NCBI RefSeq assembly: GCF_000187895.1
Contig: NZ_DS990119.1
Span: forward strand, 372,001-436,000
Direction of reading: 5' to 3'
Length of the DNA: 64,000 bases
Source: Phocaeicola plebeius DSM 17135
Lineage (GTDB): Bacteria > Bacteroidota > Bacteroidia > Bacteroidales > Bacteroidaceae
This document shows, piece after piece, positions 28,713 through 38,630 of this stretch. Within the stretch, counting starts at the first letter, position 1; each line of letters starts with the position of its first letter. The position numbers were made by a program, and so were the translations under genes. A model generated the notes under the pieces. The model made no database searches. It was not told where the DNA came from and saw only the letters and a list, made by a program, of their open reading frames with translations.

Positions 28713-31700
28713 ATGAGTCACATGAAAACACAATTCATCTCTCTGCTCATAGCCTTGCTGGCAGGACTATTACCACTGCAAGCGCAACAGGTGAGCATCT
28801 CCGGAATTGTTACAGACAAAAAACTGAACGAGCCTATCATCGGAGCTTCAGTAGTAGTTAAAGGTACAAGCAACGGTTGTATCACCGACCTGGACGGAAA
28901 CTTCCAGCTGAACAACGTTGCCTCAGGAAGTACATTAGTAGTTTCCTACATCGGTTATCAAACCCAGGAAATCCCCGTACAAAAAGGAAAGACTTCTTAT
29001 CAGGTAACTTTGTCGGAAGATACTCAGACACTCGATGAAGTGGTAGTAGTAGGTTTCGGTACACAGAAGAAAGTGAACCTGACCGGGGCCGTGGCTTCGG
29101 TAGACAACAAGAAACTGGAATCTCGTCCGGTAACGTCTGTAGGTCAGGCTTTGCAGGGTGTCGTTCCGGGCTTGAATGTAAGCATACCTGATGCCGGTGG
29201 TAAACTGGATGCCAATCCTTCTTTCAACATCCGCGGTACAGGTAACTTGGGAACAGGTTCCAGCGCTTCTCCTCTCGTGCTGATTGACGGTGTAGCAGGC
29301 GACCTGAACCAGTTGAACCCGCAGGACATCGACAACATCTCGGTATTGATGGATGCGGCTTCTGCTGCCATCTACGGTTCTCGTGCTCCGTTCGGTGTAA
29401 TCCTGGTTACGACCAAGAAAGGAAAGCAGGGTAAGACAAGCATCTCGTACTCTAACAACCTGCGCTGGTCTCGTCCGACCAACATCCCCGACATGCTCGA
29501 CGCTTACACTTTTGCACAGTACTTCAACCGTGCCATCGACAACACAGGTTCCGGTGAAGCACACTTCTTCTCGGACATCACAATGGATCGTATCCAGCAG
29601 TACATGCGCGGTGAGATTACTACCACTGCCGATCCGTCTCTTTCACAGAACGGAAACTGCTTTGCTTTCAACCAGAACTCCAATGACAACCAGAACTGGC
29701 CACGTAACTTCATCGACAAGACCGCTTTCGGACAAGAGCATAACGTAAGCTTGTCGGGTGGTAATGAAAAAATACAATACTACGTGTCAGGTGCATTCCT
29801 GAGCCAGGACGGACAGATGAACTACGCAAACGACAACAAGAAACGTTACAATGCCAGTGCCCGCATCAGTGCAGAAATCACCAAATGGATGCGTCTGGAA
29901 TTCAACAGCCGTTTCATTCGTGAAGACATCGGTATGCCGACCTTCCTGAAACTGTACGGTGACCGTTTCTTTGCTGAAACAACCAAGCTGCACCCCAACA
30001 TGCCGCTTTACGACAACAACGGTCACTATACCCGTAACCCGAAACTGATGCAGCTGACTTCAGGCGGACGTTCCAATACGCAAGATGATACCTACTTCAC
30101 ACAGGGTAGCCTGATTCTGACCCCGATGAAGGGACTGACCATTCACGGTGACCTGGCTCTGCGTACAGGCAGCTTCGAACACCTTTATAATGTAGCCAGA
30201 GTATATCTCTATGACAAAGACAACAATCCTATTCCAGAACAGTGGCTGGGTGGTGATGCCGACCTGGCAGCCGGTAAGACATGGGCTTACAGCGAACAGC
30301 AGCGTGAAACAATGATTACCACTTCACTTTATGCCGACTATAGTCTCAATTTCCTCGAAAAACATAATTTGAAGGTAATGCTCGGTATGAACAGCGAAAG
30401 CTACCGTTACAACAACGTATGGGCAAAACGTTCAGATGTAATGAACGACAACAATCCGGATGTCAATACGTCTACGGGTACACAGAGCAACGGTGCTTAC
30501 CGCGGTGAATGGTCTTCTTTAGGTTATTTCGGCCGCTTGAACTACGACTTTGACGGACGTTATCTGTTTGAGTTCAACATCCGCCGTGACGGTTCTTCCC
30601 GTTTCCAGGCAGATAGCCGCTGGGCTACATTCCCGTCTGTATCTATCGGTTGGAACGTTGCACGCGAGTCCTTCTGGGAACCGCTGAGCAAATGGGTCAA
30701 CACATTGAAACCCCGTTTCTCTTACGGTAGCCTCGGTAACCAGAACACAGATTCTTACTATCCTACTTATGCTATTCAGAATGTAACAGTAGGTAGTCCT
30801 GACGCAGGCGGGCGCTGGTTGCTGGATGCCGCAAACAAATCAAACATTGCAGGTGCACCGGGACTGGTAAGCTCCTTGCTGACCTGGGAACGTGTATACA
30901 GCTATAACTACGGTGTAGACTTTGGTGCTTTCAACAACCGTCTGAGCGGTTACTTCAACTACTTTATCCGTGACACGAAAGACATGGTAGGACCGGCACA
31001 GGAAATCTCTCCGATTGTAGGTGCAGAAGCTCCTAAACGCAACAATACTTCTTTGCGGACCAAAGGATGGGAATTCCAGCTCAACTGGCAGGACCGCATC
31101 GGTGAACTAAACTACAACATAGCATTCAACCTTTCTGATTCACGTACCAAGATTACAGAATACCCTAATGCCAGCAAATCACTTTCCACTTATTACACCG
31201 GACAGTATTTAGGAGAAATCTGGGGATATGAATCTGTAGGTATGGCCAAGACTGACGAAGAAATGGCAGCACATTTGGAAAAGGTAGACCAGAACACCAT
31301 TCCGGGTGTCACACTGGCTGCTTCAGGATGGAAAGCCGGTGACATGATGTATGCCGACCTCGACGGTGACGGAAAAATCACCAACGGTGAGAATACAGTA
31401 GACAACCCGGGCGACCGCAAAGTGATTGGTAACGACACACCGCGCTTCCGTTTCGGTTTGAACATCGGTGCTGAATGGAAAGGTTTCGACCTGAGCATCT
31501 TCTTCCAGGGTGTAGCTAAGCGTGATTATTTATTGAGTGGTATGGTATTCTGGGGTGTAGACGGCGACGCATGGTCTTCTACCGGATACAAAGAACACTG
31601 GGATTTCTTCCGTCCGGAAGGCGACCCGTTGGGTGCAAATGTCAATGCCTACTATCCGCGTCCTCTGTGGAAATCTAACCAGAACCGTCAGAGCCAGTCA

Positions 31701-31937
31701 CAGTTCGTACAGAATGCAGCCTATATCCGTCTGAAGAACCTGCAAATCGGTTATACCTTGCCGAAAGCCTGGGTTCACAAAATCGGACTGGAACGCGTCA
31801 GAGTATTCTTCTCAGGCGACAACTTATGGACAGGTACTTCCATCAACAAGAACTTCGACCCGGAAGCATTGTATCAGAACGGTATGACTTATCCGCTGAG
31901 CCGTACACTCTCTTGTGGCGTAAACGTAACCTTATAA
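28713..31937 (+). CDS. SusC-like TonB-dependent outer-membrane transporter
   Basis: A 1074-aa beta-barrel importer for oligosaccharides. The signal peptide ends near QAQQ. A carboxypeptidase-regulatory-like N-terminal domain (VSISGIVTDKKLNEPIIGASV...) and then the TonB-box/plug entry TLDEVVVVGFGTQKK and NIRGTGNLG...LVLIDGV are all standard. It works with the SusD lipoprotein encoded 15 nt downstream. The ATG at 28713 was chosen because the frame upstream (from 28608) does not look like a signal peptide; ATG 28722 is an alternative. The pair is the first unit of the locus controlled by the adjacent hybrid sensor. Confidence 0.95.
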   Translation: MSHMKTQFISLLIALLAGLLPLQAQQVSISGIVTDKKLNEPIIGASVVVKGTSNGCITDLDGNFQLNNVASGSTLVVSYIGYQTQEIPVQKGKTSYQVTLSEDTQTLDEVVVVGFGTQKKVNLTGAVASVDNKKLESRPVTSVGQALQGVVPGLNVSIPDAGGKLDANPSFNIRGTGNLGTGSSASPLVLIDGVAGDLNQLNPQDIDNISVLMDAASAAIYGSRAPFGVILVTTKKGKQGKTSISYSNNLRWSRPTNIPDMLDAYTFAQYFNRAIDNTGSGEAHFFSDITMDRIQQYMRGEITTTADPSLSQNGNCFAFNQNSNDNQNWPRNFIDKTAFGQEHNVSLSGGNEKIQYYVSGAFLSQDGQMNYANDNKKRYNASARISAEITKWMRLEFNSRFIREDIGMPTFLKLYGDRFFAETTKLHPNMPLYDNNGHYTRNPKLMQLTSGGRSNTQDDTYFTQGSLILTPMKGLTIHGDLALRTGSFEHLYNVARVYLYDKDNNPIPEQWLGGDADLAAGKTWAYSEQQRETMITTSLYADYSLNFLEKHNLKVMLGMNSESYRYNNVWAKRSDVMNDNNPDVNTSTGTQSNGAYRGEWSSLGYFGRLNYDFDGRYLFEFNIRRDGSSRFQADSRWATFPSVSIGWNVARESFWEPLSKWVNTLKPRFSYGSLGNQNTDSYYPTYAIQNVTVGSPDAGGRWLLDAANKSNIAGAPGLVSSLLTWERVYSYNYGVDFGAFNNRLSGYFNYFIRDTKDMVGPAQEISPIVGAEAPKRNNTSLRTKGWEFQLNWQDRIGELNYNIAFNLSDSRTKITEYPNASKSLSTYYTGQYLGEIWGYESVGMAKTDEEMAAHLEKVDQNTIPGVTLAASGWKAGDMMYADLDGDGKITNGENTVDNPGDRKVIGNDTPRFRFGLNIGAEWKGFDLSIFFQGVAKRDYLLSGMVFWGVDGDAWSSTGYKEHWDFFRPEGDPLGANVNAYYPRPLWKSNQNRQSQSQFVQNAAYIRLKNLQIGYTLPKAWVHKIGLERVRVFFSGDNLWTGTSINKNFDPEALYQNGMTYPLSRTLSCGVNVTL

Positions 31938-31952
31938 CCAATTAAAGCATCT

Positions 31953-33905
31953 ATGATTATGAAACTGAAATATATATTTTTATTTTCGGCTACTTTGCTG
32001 GTAGGAACCTCCTGCTCAGACTTCTTGGATAAAGAACCTATTTCAGACAATGTAGACGGCAACTTCTTCACTGCCGAAAACCAGTTGGAGCCTTATTGTA
32101 ACAACATGTACGGCTTGCTGCCCGATCACGGCACAGGTACGGGTACTTTCGGGTACTTCACTACGGATAACAACAGTGATGACATGACGACAGTGGATCA
32201 GGTGGATAATTTCCTTCCTCAGCGTATTCAAGTACCTTCTACGGGTAGCTATGACGGATTCAGCAACATTCGTAACTGCAACCTTTTCCTGGAACGCACA
32301 GAAGAAAACATAAAAAAAGGCACATTGAGTTTAAGCGACAACGTGAAGCATTACATCGGTGAAATGTATTTCTTCCGTGCCTATGCTTACTTCAACTTAT
32401 TGAAGGCTTATGGTGACCTGCCCATCTTGACTCAAGTATTAAATGATGGGGACTATGCAGCCAACGTAGAAGCCAACAAACGTAAGCCACGTAACGAAGT
32501 AGCCCGCTTTATCCTGAGCGACCTGGACAATGCCAGTGAACGGATGTACTCCAAATCAAACAGCTTTACAGCTCATCGCCTGAACCGTGAATGTGCTTTA
32601 CTGTTCAAGTCACGCGTGGCTTTGTACGAAGCTACATGGGAAAAATATCATGCAGGTACGGCACGTGTTCCGGGTGGACCGGGATGGCCGGGTGATGCCG
32701 CTTCCTTCCATACTGACATGAACAAGGAAATTGAATTCTTCCTGGACGAAGCCATCAAGTCTGCCAAGGAAGTAGGTCTTGCATCTTCCTTATCACCGGA
32801 TTATGCAAGCCTGTACAACCAGACCGACCTTTCAGGACAACGCGATGAAGTACTGCTGTGGCGTATGTACAGCGAAGATGCCAAAGTACAGAATCAGGTA
32901 GTGGGCGCTACTCACGGATACGGTGCCATTGAAGTCGGTACAGACACTTACATATTTGTTCACGGTGACAACACCGGATTTACCCGCTCACTGGTCGACA
33001 GTTACCTGATGAAAAACGGTCTGCCTATTTATGCAGACGGTAGTCTGTATCAAGGTGACAAGAGTCTGGAAAGCACTATGGAGAACCGCGACCCGCGCCT
33101 GGTAAGCTCTGTAGCAAAACCAGGTGACAAACTCATCACTTCCAATGGGAAAGACATCATGTACGGCTATCCCGGATTGATTGCTGCCAGTGGTATCCGC
33201 GTAACCAGCACGGGTTATATTCCTCGCAAAGGCTGGGTAGACAACGATGTAACCTACAACAGCGCTTATCCTTTGGCTCTGCCTATTTTCCGTGCAGCCG
33301 AAGCTTATCTGAACTATATCGAAGCTTACTATCTGAGATATAATACACTGGAAGATGAAACGCTCAAAAATTTCTGGACAGAACTGCGTACCCGTGCAGG
33401 TGTAGATACAGATTACAAGAAAACCATTGCAGCTACCGATCTGACTAAGGAAATCGACCTGGCCCGTTACTCAGGCTCCGAACTGGTGGACGCAACACTT
33501 TACAACATCCGTCGTGAACGCCGTAGCGAACTGATTGCAGAAGGTATGCGTAAGGATGACCTGTACCGCTGGCGTGCACTCGACAAGATGCAGAACTACT
33601 GGGTAGAAGGTATGAACTACTGGGACGAATTCCACACAGGTTTCGAAGCTGCTTGCACAGCCTGCAAACTTGACTATACAGCTCCTAACGAAGCATCTGT
33701 CAGCAAATACCTGCGTCCGCAAGGCAAGAACGAACTCGTAAACAAGTACAACGGCTATTGTTTCGAACAAGCCAACTACCTCTCTCCGTTGTCGTACGAT
33801 GTATTCCGCATGTCAACTCCTGAAGAAGGTGGCGACGTTTCTACGTCGGTTGTTTATCAGAATCCGGGATGGCCTGTAAAAGCTGGTAGCTTTGCCAACC
33901 AGTAA
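31953..33905 (+). CDS. SusD/RagB-family glycan-binding lipoprotein
   Basis: Surface lid of the SusC transporter that captures glycan. The signal peptide ends at a lipobox (VGTSC, Cys21 from the first Met) followed by SDFLDKEP, a typical SusD start. Helical TPR-like repeats are visible, for example MYFFRAYAYFNLLKAYGDLPIL, with the C-terminal NIRRERRSELIAEGMRKDDLYRWR typical of the family. At 650 aa it is slightly longer than average. It sits 15 nt after susC and is followed by a strong hairpin that may separate it from the enzyme genes. Confidence 0.95.
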   Translation: MIMKLKYIFLFSATLLVGTSCSDFLDKEPISDNVDGNFFTAENQLEPYCNNMYGLLPDHGTGTGTFGYFTTDNNSDDMTTVDQVDNFLPQRIQVPSTGSYDGFSNIRNCNLFLERTEENIKKGTLSLSDNVKHYIGEMYFFRAYAYFNLLKAYGDLPILTQVLNDGDYAANVEANKRKPRNEVARFILSDLDNASERMYSKSNSFTAHRLNRECALLFKSRVALYEATWEKYHAGTARVPGGPGWPGDAASFHTDMNKEIEFFLDEAIKSAKEVGLASSLSPDYASLYNQTDLSGQRDEVLLWRMYSEDAKVQNQVVGATHGYGAIEVGTDTYIFVHGDNTGFTRSLVDSYLMKNGLPIYADGSLYQGDKSLESTMENRDPRLVSSVAKPGDKLITSNGKDIMYGYPGLIAASGIRVTSTGYIPRKGWVDNDVTYNSAYPLALPIFRAAEAYLNYIEAYYLRYNTLEDETLKNFWTELRTRAGVDTDYKKTIAATDLTKEIDLARYSGSELVDATLYNIRRERRSELIAEGMRKDDLYRWRALDKMQNYWVEGMNYWDEFHTGFEAACTACKLDYTAPNEASVSKYLRPQGKNELVNKYNGYCFEQANYLSPLSYDVFRMSTPEEGGDVSTSVVYQNPGWPVKAGSFANQ

Positions 33906-33936
33906 TGATAGAACTCTTTTAAATCTATTATAAATT

Positions 33937-33981
33937 AGGCGTGCCAAGGATTAAACATTTATTCCTATCTTTGGCACGCCT
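33937..33981 (+). terminator. Terminator hairpin after susD
   Basis: A perfect 11-bp stem AGGCGTGCCAA / TTGGCACGCCT with a 23-nt loop, followed by ATTTATCT. Its 3' arm contains a -7 element for the next gene. Confidence 0.65.
33966..33973 (+). promoter_or_regulatory. Predicted -7 element inside the terminator stem
   Basis: TATCTTTG lies across the loop and 3' arm of the hairpin, 69 nt before the sulfatase ATG, so the enzyme genes may have their own promoter in addition to read-through from susD. Confidence 0.45.
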
Positions 33982-34042
33982 ATTTATCTAACTGAGACTT
34001 AAAATCACAATTACCTGAACTGAAGCTTGTTTTATTCCTGAT

Positions 34043-35506
34043 ATGAAACTGACACTACTCGTTTATACCTCTGCCTTAGGCGTCGTGCTTCCGTTCTCGG
34101 CATGTTCCCGCCCGGAATCCAAGCCCTCGCGTCCCAACCTGGTCTTCATCATGGCCGACCAGTTCAGGGGCGATGCCATGGGATGCATGGGAAAGGAACC
34201 CGTACAGACTCCGAACCTCGACCGTCTGGCTTCCGAAGGAATCCTCTTTACCGATGCCGTGAGCAGCTATCCGGTATCATCGCCCGCACGGGCCATGCTG
34301 ATGACAGGGATGTATCCGGCAGCCAACGGGGTGACGGGCAACTGCAACTCGCAGAATACCCCCTACGGCGTGGAGCTTTCGGAGGAGGCTGTATGCTGGA
34401 GCGACGTGCTGAAGAAAGAAGGGTATCGCACGGCCTACATCGGCAAGTGGCACCTCGATGCCCCGTACCGCCCCTACGTGGATACGTACAACAACAAGGG
34501 AGAAGTGGCCTGGAACGAATGGTGTCCGCCTGAACGTCGCCACGGGTTCGACAAGTGGATTGCTTACGGCACGTACGACAATCACCTGAAACCGATGTAC
34601 TGGGATACGAAATCCGGACGGGAGGAGTTCTACTACGTCAACCAGTGGGGACCAGCCTACGAGGCCGACCGCGCCATCGAGTTCATCCGTACGGAAGGCA
34701 CAAAGACTGACCGTCCCTTTGCCATGGTGGTGTCTATGAATCCTCCGCATACGGGCTACGAACTGGTGCCCGAAACCTACACGCGGCTGTACGACTCGCT
34801 CGATGTGGAAGCCCTGGCCCGACAGTTGCCCTACATTTCGGAAAAGGGCACTCCTGAAGGCGACTACTTCCGCGAAAACATCCGCAACTACTACGCCTGC
34901 ATCACCGGAGTGGACGAGCATGTGGGACGCATCATCCAGGCTTTGAAAGACTGCGGCGTGTACGACAATACCCTCATCGTCTTCACCTCCGACCACGGCG
35001 TCTGCATGGGCGGACACGGAGTGGAAGGCAAGAACGTGTTCTACGAAGAATCCATGCGTATCCCCATGATTTGCTGCTGGAAGGGCAAGCTGCATCCGCA
35101 GAAAAGTGACCTGCCCATGGCGTTTGCCGACCTGTATCCTACCCTGCTCTCGCTCATGGGAATGGAAGCACAGATACCGGCATCCGTACAGACACACAAC
35201 TGGGGACCACTGCTGCTGAACGAGGAAATACAAACGCCCGAAGAGGCTTTCCAGCCTTATTATTTCTGCGTACCTTCGGATTCTACTTCCGGCCGACGCG
35301 GCATCCGCACCGCACGCTACACGTATGTGACAGAGGTGGAAGAAGGCCAGCCCACGCACGTATGGCTGTACGACCGGCTTCACGACCCGAACCAGCTGCA
35401 CAACCTTGCGGAAAGTCAGCCAGCTCTTTGTGATTCACTGAAACGAACTCTTTCTTCATGGCTCGAACAGACCCATGACCCATTTGAAAAATACTTGAAA
35501 CCATGA
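34043..35506 (+). CDS. S-type sulfatase lipoprotein, 487 aa
   Basis: Removes sulfate from a glycan. The motif S-x-P-x-R is at 79-83 (SSPAR); Ser79 should be converted to formylglycine by an anaerobic sulfatase-maturating enzyme. Metal ligands include Asp39 (FIMADQFRG) and the later TSDHG. The signal peptide ends in a lipobox (FSAC, Cys21), so it is probably surface-lipidated. Its stop overlaps the fucosidase start (ATGA), implying coupling. The sulfated sugar is not shown by the sequence. Confidence 0.94.
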   Translation: MKLTLLVYTSALGVVLPFSACSRPESKPSRPNLVFIMADQFRGDAMGCMGKEPVQTPNLDRLASEGILFTDAVSSYPVSSPARAMLMTGMYPAANGVTGNCNSQNTPYGVELSEEAVCWSDVLKKEGYRTAYIGKWHLDAPYRPYVDTYNNKGEVAWNEWCPPERRHGFDKWIAYGTYDNHLKPMYWDTKSGREEFYYVNQWGPAYEADRAIEFIRTEGTKTDRPFAMVVSMNPPHTGYELVPETYTRLYDSLDVEALARQLPYISEKGTPEGDYFRENIRNYYACITGVDEHVGRIIQALKDCGVYDNTLIVFTSDHGVCMGGHGVEGKNVFYEESMRIPMICCWKGKLHPQKSDLPMAFADLYPTLLSLMGMEAQIPASVQTHNWGPLLLNEEIQTPEEAFQPYYFCVPSDSTSGRRGIRTARYTYVTEVEEGQPTHVWLYDRLHDPNQLHNLAESQPALCDSLKRTLSSWLEQTHDPFEKYLKP

Positions 35507-36912
35507 ATATGAAAAAGACATTACTGACACTACTGACACTGTTCGCCCTCTGCGCGACCACTACCGCAGCCCGTAATACCGACTACGAAGGTCCCCGCCC
35601 GGCTCCTCACCAACTTAAATGGCACGAAGCCGAACTGGGCGTGGTGTTCCACTACGACCTGCACGTGTTCGACGGACTGGTGTACGGACAAGGCAACAAC
35701 CGCATTAACCCGATTGAGGACTATAACATTTTCCATCCCGACCAGCTCGACACCGACCAGTGGATTCAGTCGGCCAAAGCTGCCGGAGCCAAGTTTGCCA
35801 TCCTCACTGCCACCCACGAAACCGGTTTCGGACTGTGGCAGAGCGACGTGAATCCTTACTGCATGAAGGCCCTGAAATGGCGCGACGGAAAGGGTGACAT
35901 CGTGCGCGACTTCGTGAACTCCTGCCGCAAGTACGGTGTGCAGCCGGGCATCTACATCGGCATCCGCTGGAACTCCCTGCTGGGTATCCACAACTTCAAG
36001 GCAGAAGGCGAAGGCGAGTTTGCCCGCAACCGCCAGGAGTGGTACAAGCGCCTGTGCGAAAAGATGGTGACGGAACTCTGCACCCGCTACGGCGAACTCT
36101 TCATGATCTGGTTTGACGGCGGTGCCGACGATCCGAAAGGTCTGGGCCCCGACGTGGAACCCATCGTGAACAAGTACCAGCCCAACTGCCTGTTCTATCA
36201 CAACGTGAACCGTGCCGACCTGCGCTGGGGCGGTTCGGAAAGCGGTACCGTAGGCTACCCCTGCTGGTCGAGTTTCCCCTACCCGTACAGCCACAGCAAC
36301 GCTACCGACGGAGTAACCGACCACAACAAGCTGCTGGCACACGGCGACCCCAACGGCAAGTTCTGGGTACCTGCCATGGCCGACACGCCTCTGCGCGGAT
36401 ACAACGGGCGCCACGAGTGGTTCTGGGAACCGGGTGACGACGACAAGGCCGTCTATCCGTTAGCCAACCTGATGGAGATGTACGAAAAGTCAGTCGGCCG
36501 CAACGCCACGCTGATGGTGGGACTCACTCCCAACCCCGACGGACTGATTCCGGAAGGTGACGTACGCCGCCTGCAGGAATGGGGTGCCGAAATCAACCGC
36601 CGCTTCGGTCAGCCGCTGGCAGCAACTTCGGCCACCGGCAAGAAGAAAGTATCGCTCTCGCTCGGCAAGGTACAGCCCGTCAACTATTACCAGATTCAGG
36701 AAGACATTACCGGCGGCGAACGCATCCGTGCCTACCGGGTAGAAGCCCAGGTGAACGGCAAGTGGACTACCGTGGCCAAAGGTACTTCCGTGGGGCACAA
36801 GCGCATTGAATCCTTCCCTGCCGTAGAGGCTAAATCCTTCCGTCTGGTAGTAGAAGAATGCACGGCTGAACCCCTCATCCGAAACTTTAGTGTTTATCAC
36901 GTAAACCCTTAA
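35503..36912 (+). CDS. GH29 alpha-L-fucosidase with C-terminal beta domain
   Basis: Cleaves terminal alpha-linked L-fucose. The nucleophile is Asp205 in MIWFDGGAD. The N-terminal strand AELGVVFHYDLHVF replaces the family's FGxFIHWG block, and the catalytic-domain stretches ILTATHETGFGLWQS and GIYIGIRWNS fit the GH29 fold. The last ~90 residues form a beta-sandwich of the F5/8-type kind. A cleavable signal peptide (1-22) suggests periplasmic action. It overlaps the upstream sulfatase by 4 bp and precedes a second sulfatase by 16 nt, so desulfation and defucosylation are coupled. Subfamily and linkage cannot be assigned by eye. Confidence 0.93.
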   Translation: MNMKKTLLTLLTLFALCATTTAARNTDYEGPRPAPHQLKWHEAELGVVFHYDLHVFDGLVYGQGNNRINPIEDYNIFHPDQLDTDQWIQSAKAAGAKFAILTATHETGFGLWQSDVNPYCMKALKWRDGKGDIVRDFVNSCRKYGVQPGIYIGIRWNSLLGIHNFKAEGEGEFARNRQEWYKRLCEKMVTELCTRYGELFMIWFDGGADDPKGLGPDVEPIVNKYQPNCLFYHNVNRADLRWGGSESGTVGYPCWSSFPYPYSHSNATDGVTDHNKLLAHGDPNGKFWVPAMADTPLRGYNGRHEWFWEPGDDDKAVYPLANLMEMYEKSVGRNATLMVGLTPNPDGLIPEGDVRRLQEWGAEINRRFGQPLAATSATGKKKVSLSLGKVQPVNYYQIQEDITGGERIRAYRVEAQVNGKWTTVAKGTSVGHKRIESFPAVEAKSFRLVVEECTAEPLIRNFSVYHVNP

Positions 36913-36928
36913 TCTAAAGAAAGATATT

Positions 36929-38470
36929 ATGAACAAAAATCTTTTAGCACTTCTCGGGATAGCCCCAGTGCTTTCCCCGTTGCATACCCTGGCCAACGAC
37001 CGTCCCGACCCACGTCCGAACATCATTTTCTTCCTGGTGGACGACATGGGATGGCAGGACACTTCACTGCCTTTCTGGACAGAGAAGACCATGTACAACG
37101 AACGTTACGAAACCCCTAACATGGAGCGTCTGGCCCGTCAGGGAATGATGTTCACGCAGGCCTACGCCTCGAGCATCAGCTCGCCCACCCGCTGCAGTCT
37201 GATGACCGGAGCCAACGCCGCCCGCCACCGGGTGACCAACTGGACCTTGCAGAAGAACAAGACCACCGATGCCCAAAGCGAGGTGCTGCAACTTCCCGAC
37301 TGGAACTACAACGGCATTGCGCAGGTGGAAGGCACGAACCACACCTTCGTGGCCAAATCGTTCGTGCAATACCTGAAAGACAGCGGCTACCACACCATCC
37401 ATTGCGGAAAGGCACACTGGGGAGCCATCGACACTCCGGGAGAGAACCCCTGCCACTTCGGCTTTGAAACGAACATTGCCGGCCATGCGGCAGGCGGACT
37501 GGCTACCTACCTGAGTGAACTGAACTACGGACACGACGAGAAAGGTAACCCCACCTCGCTCATGTCGATTCCGGGACTGGAGAAATACTGGAAAACAGGT
37601 ACCTTTGTCACCGAGGCCCTGACCCAGGAAGCCCTGAAAGCCCTCGACAAGGCCAAGGAATACAACCAGCCGTTCTACCTCTACATGTCGCATTATGCCA
37701 TCCACATCCCTATCGACAAGGATATGCGCTTCTATGACAAGTACAAGAAGAAAGGCATGTCGGACAAAGAAGCGGCCTATGCCTCCCTCATCGAAGGCAT
37801 GGACAAGAGTCTGGGCGACATCATGGACTGGCTGGAAAAGAACGGAGAAGCCGACAATACCATCATCCTGTTCTGTGGTGACAACGGAGGATATGCCACC
37901 GGTGCCGGATGGAGAGATGAGCCGCTCTACACGCAGAATGCTCCCCTAAACTGCGGAAAAGGCTCTGCCTACGAAGGCGGTATCCGCGAACCGATGATTG
38001 TGAGCTGGCCGGGCGTGACTCAACCCAATACCCGCTGCGACAAGTATGTCATCGTGGAAGATTATTTCCCCAGCATCCTCGAAATGGCCGGCATTACCGA
38101 CTGGAAGGCACCGCAGACCGTGGACGGCGTGAGCTTCGTGCCCCTGCTCAAGCAGACCGGCGACCCGTCGGAAGGCAGAAGCCTTTACTGGAACTGTCCG
38201 AACCTGTGGGGCGAACAAGGCCCGGGCATCGGTGCTACCTGTACCGTACGTCAGGGAAAATGGAAACTGATTTATTTCTACGAAACGGGCAAGAAGGAAC
38301 TGTATGACATTCCAGCCGACATCAGCGAGAAGCACAACCTGGCCGAACGCTATCCGGACGTAGTGAAATCGCTCTCGGCCAACCTCGGCGAGTTCCTCCG
38401 CAGTTCCGGCGCACAGCGTCCGTCGTTCAAAAAGACCGGAAAACCCTGCCCGTGGCCGGATGAAATCTGA
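36929..38470 (+). CDS. S-type sulfatase, periplasmic, 513 aa
   Basis: The motif S-x-P-x-R is at 84-88 (SSPTR), with Ser84 as the formylglycine precursor, and the paired DD at 38-39 (FLVDDMGW) as metal ligands. Further family motifs are HCGKAHWG and LFCGDNGGY. A signal peptide without lipobox suggests the periplasm, unlike the first sulfatase of the locus. It is the last gene of the locus and is followed by three hairpins. Sequence similarity to the first sulfatase is limited to the family core, so they probably hit different sulfate positions. Confidence 0.94.
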   Translation: MNKNLLALLGIAPVLSPLHTLANDRPDPRPNIIFFLVDDMGWQDTSLPFWTEKTMYNERYETPNMERLARQGMMFTQAYASSISSPTRCSLMTGANAARHRVTNWTLQKNKTTDAQSEVLQLPDWNYNGIAQVEGTNHTFVAKSFVQYLKDSGYHTIHCGKAHWGAIDTPGENPCHFGFETNIAGHAAGGLATYLSELNYGHDEKGNPTSLMSIPGLEKYWKTGTFVTEALTQEALKALDKAKEYNQPFYLYMSHYAIHIPIDKDMRFYDKYKKKGMSDKEAAYASLIEGMDKSLGDIMDWLEKNGEADNTIILFCGDNGGYATGAGWRDEPLYTQNAPLNCGKGSAYEGGIREPMIVSWPGVTQPNTRCDKYVIVEDYFPSILEMAGITDWKAPQTVDGVSFVPLLKQTGDPSEGRSLYWNCPNLWGEQGPGIGATCTVRQGKWKLIYFYETGKKELYDIPADISEKHNLAERYPDVVKSLSANLGEFLRSSGAQRPSFKKTGKPCPWPDEI

Positions 38471-38482
38471 CCCTCGAAAACA

Positions 38483-38608
38483 CACTTTTGCGTTTCAGTA
38501 AAAACGCAAGTGCATTTCATACAAAACGTCCTTGCGTCTGAATTGAAACGCAAGGACGTTTTACTGAAAACTCCTTTACGTTTTTTTCAAGCGTAAAGGA
38601 GTTTTTTT
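38483..38608. terminator. Three tandem hairpins ending the sugar locus
   Basis: Hairpin A pairs 38483-38495 with 38502-38512 (2-nt bulge). Hairpin B pairs 38523-38537 with 38548-38562 (perfect 15 bp). Hairpin C pairs 38568-38580 with 38592-38604 (13 bp) and ends in T7, making it a classical terminator. A and B share the GCGTTT/AAACGC core. The array lies between convergent genes, so it should work in both directions. Confidence 0.8.
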
Positions 38609-38630
38609 CGGAGTATAAACCCCGTATTTT

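Noticed and set aside
34277-35401. Long minus-strand frame opposite the first sulfatase (374 codons)
   Set aside because: It is the antisense of a clear sulfatase gene in G+C-richer DNA and has no recognisable protein motif.
38523-38562. 15-bp perfect inverted repeat as a transposon end or attachment site
   Set aside because: It lies between two similar hairpins at a convergent gene end with a T-tract beyond, so a terminator cluster explains it.
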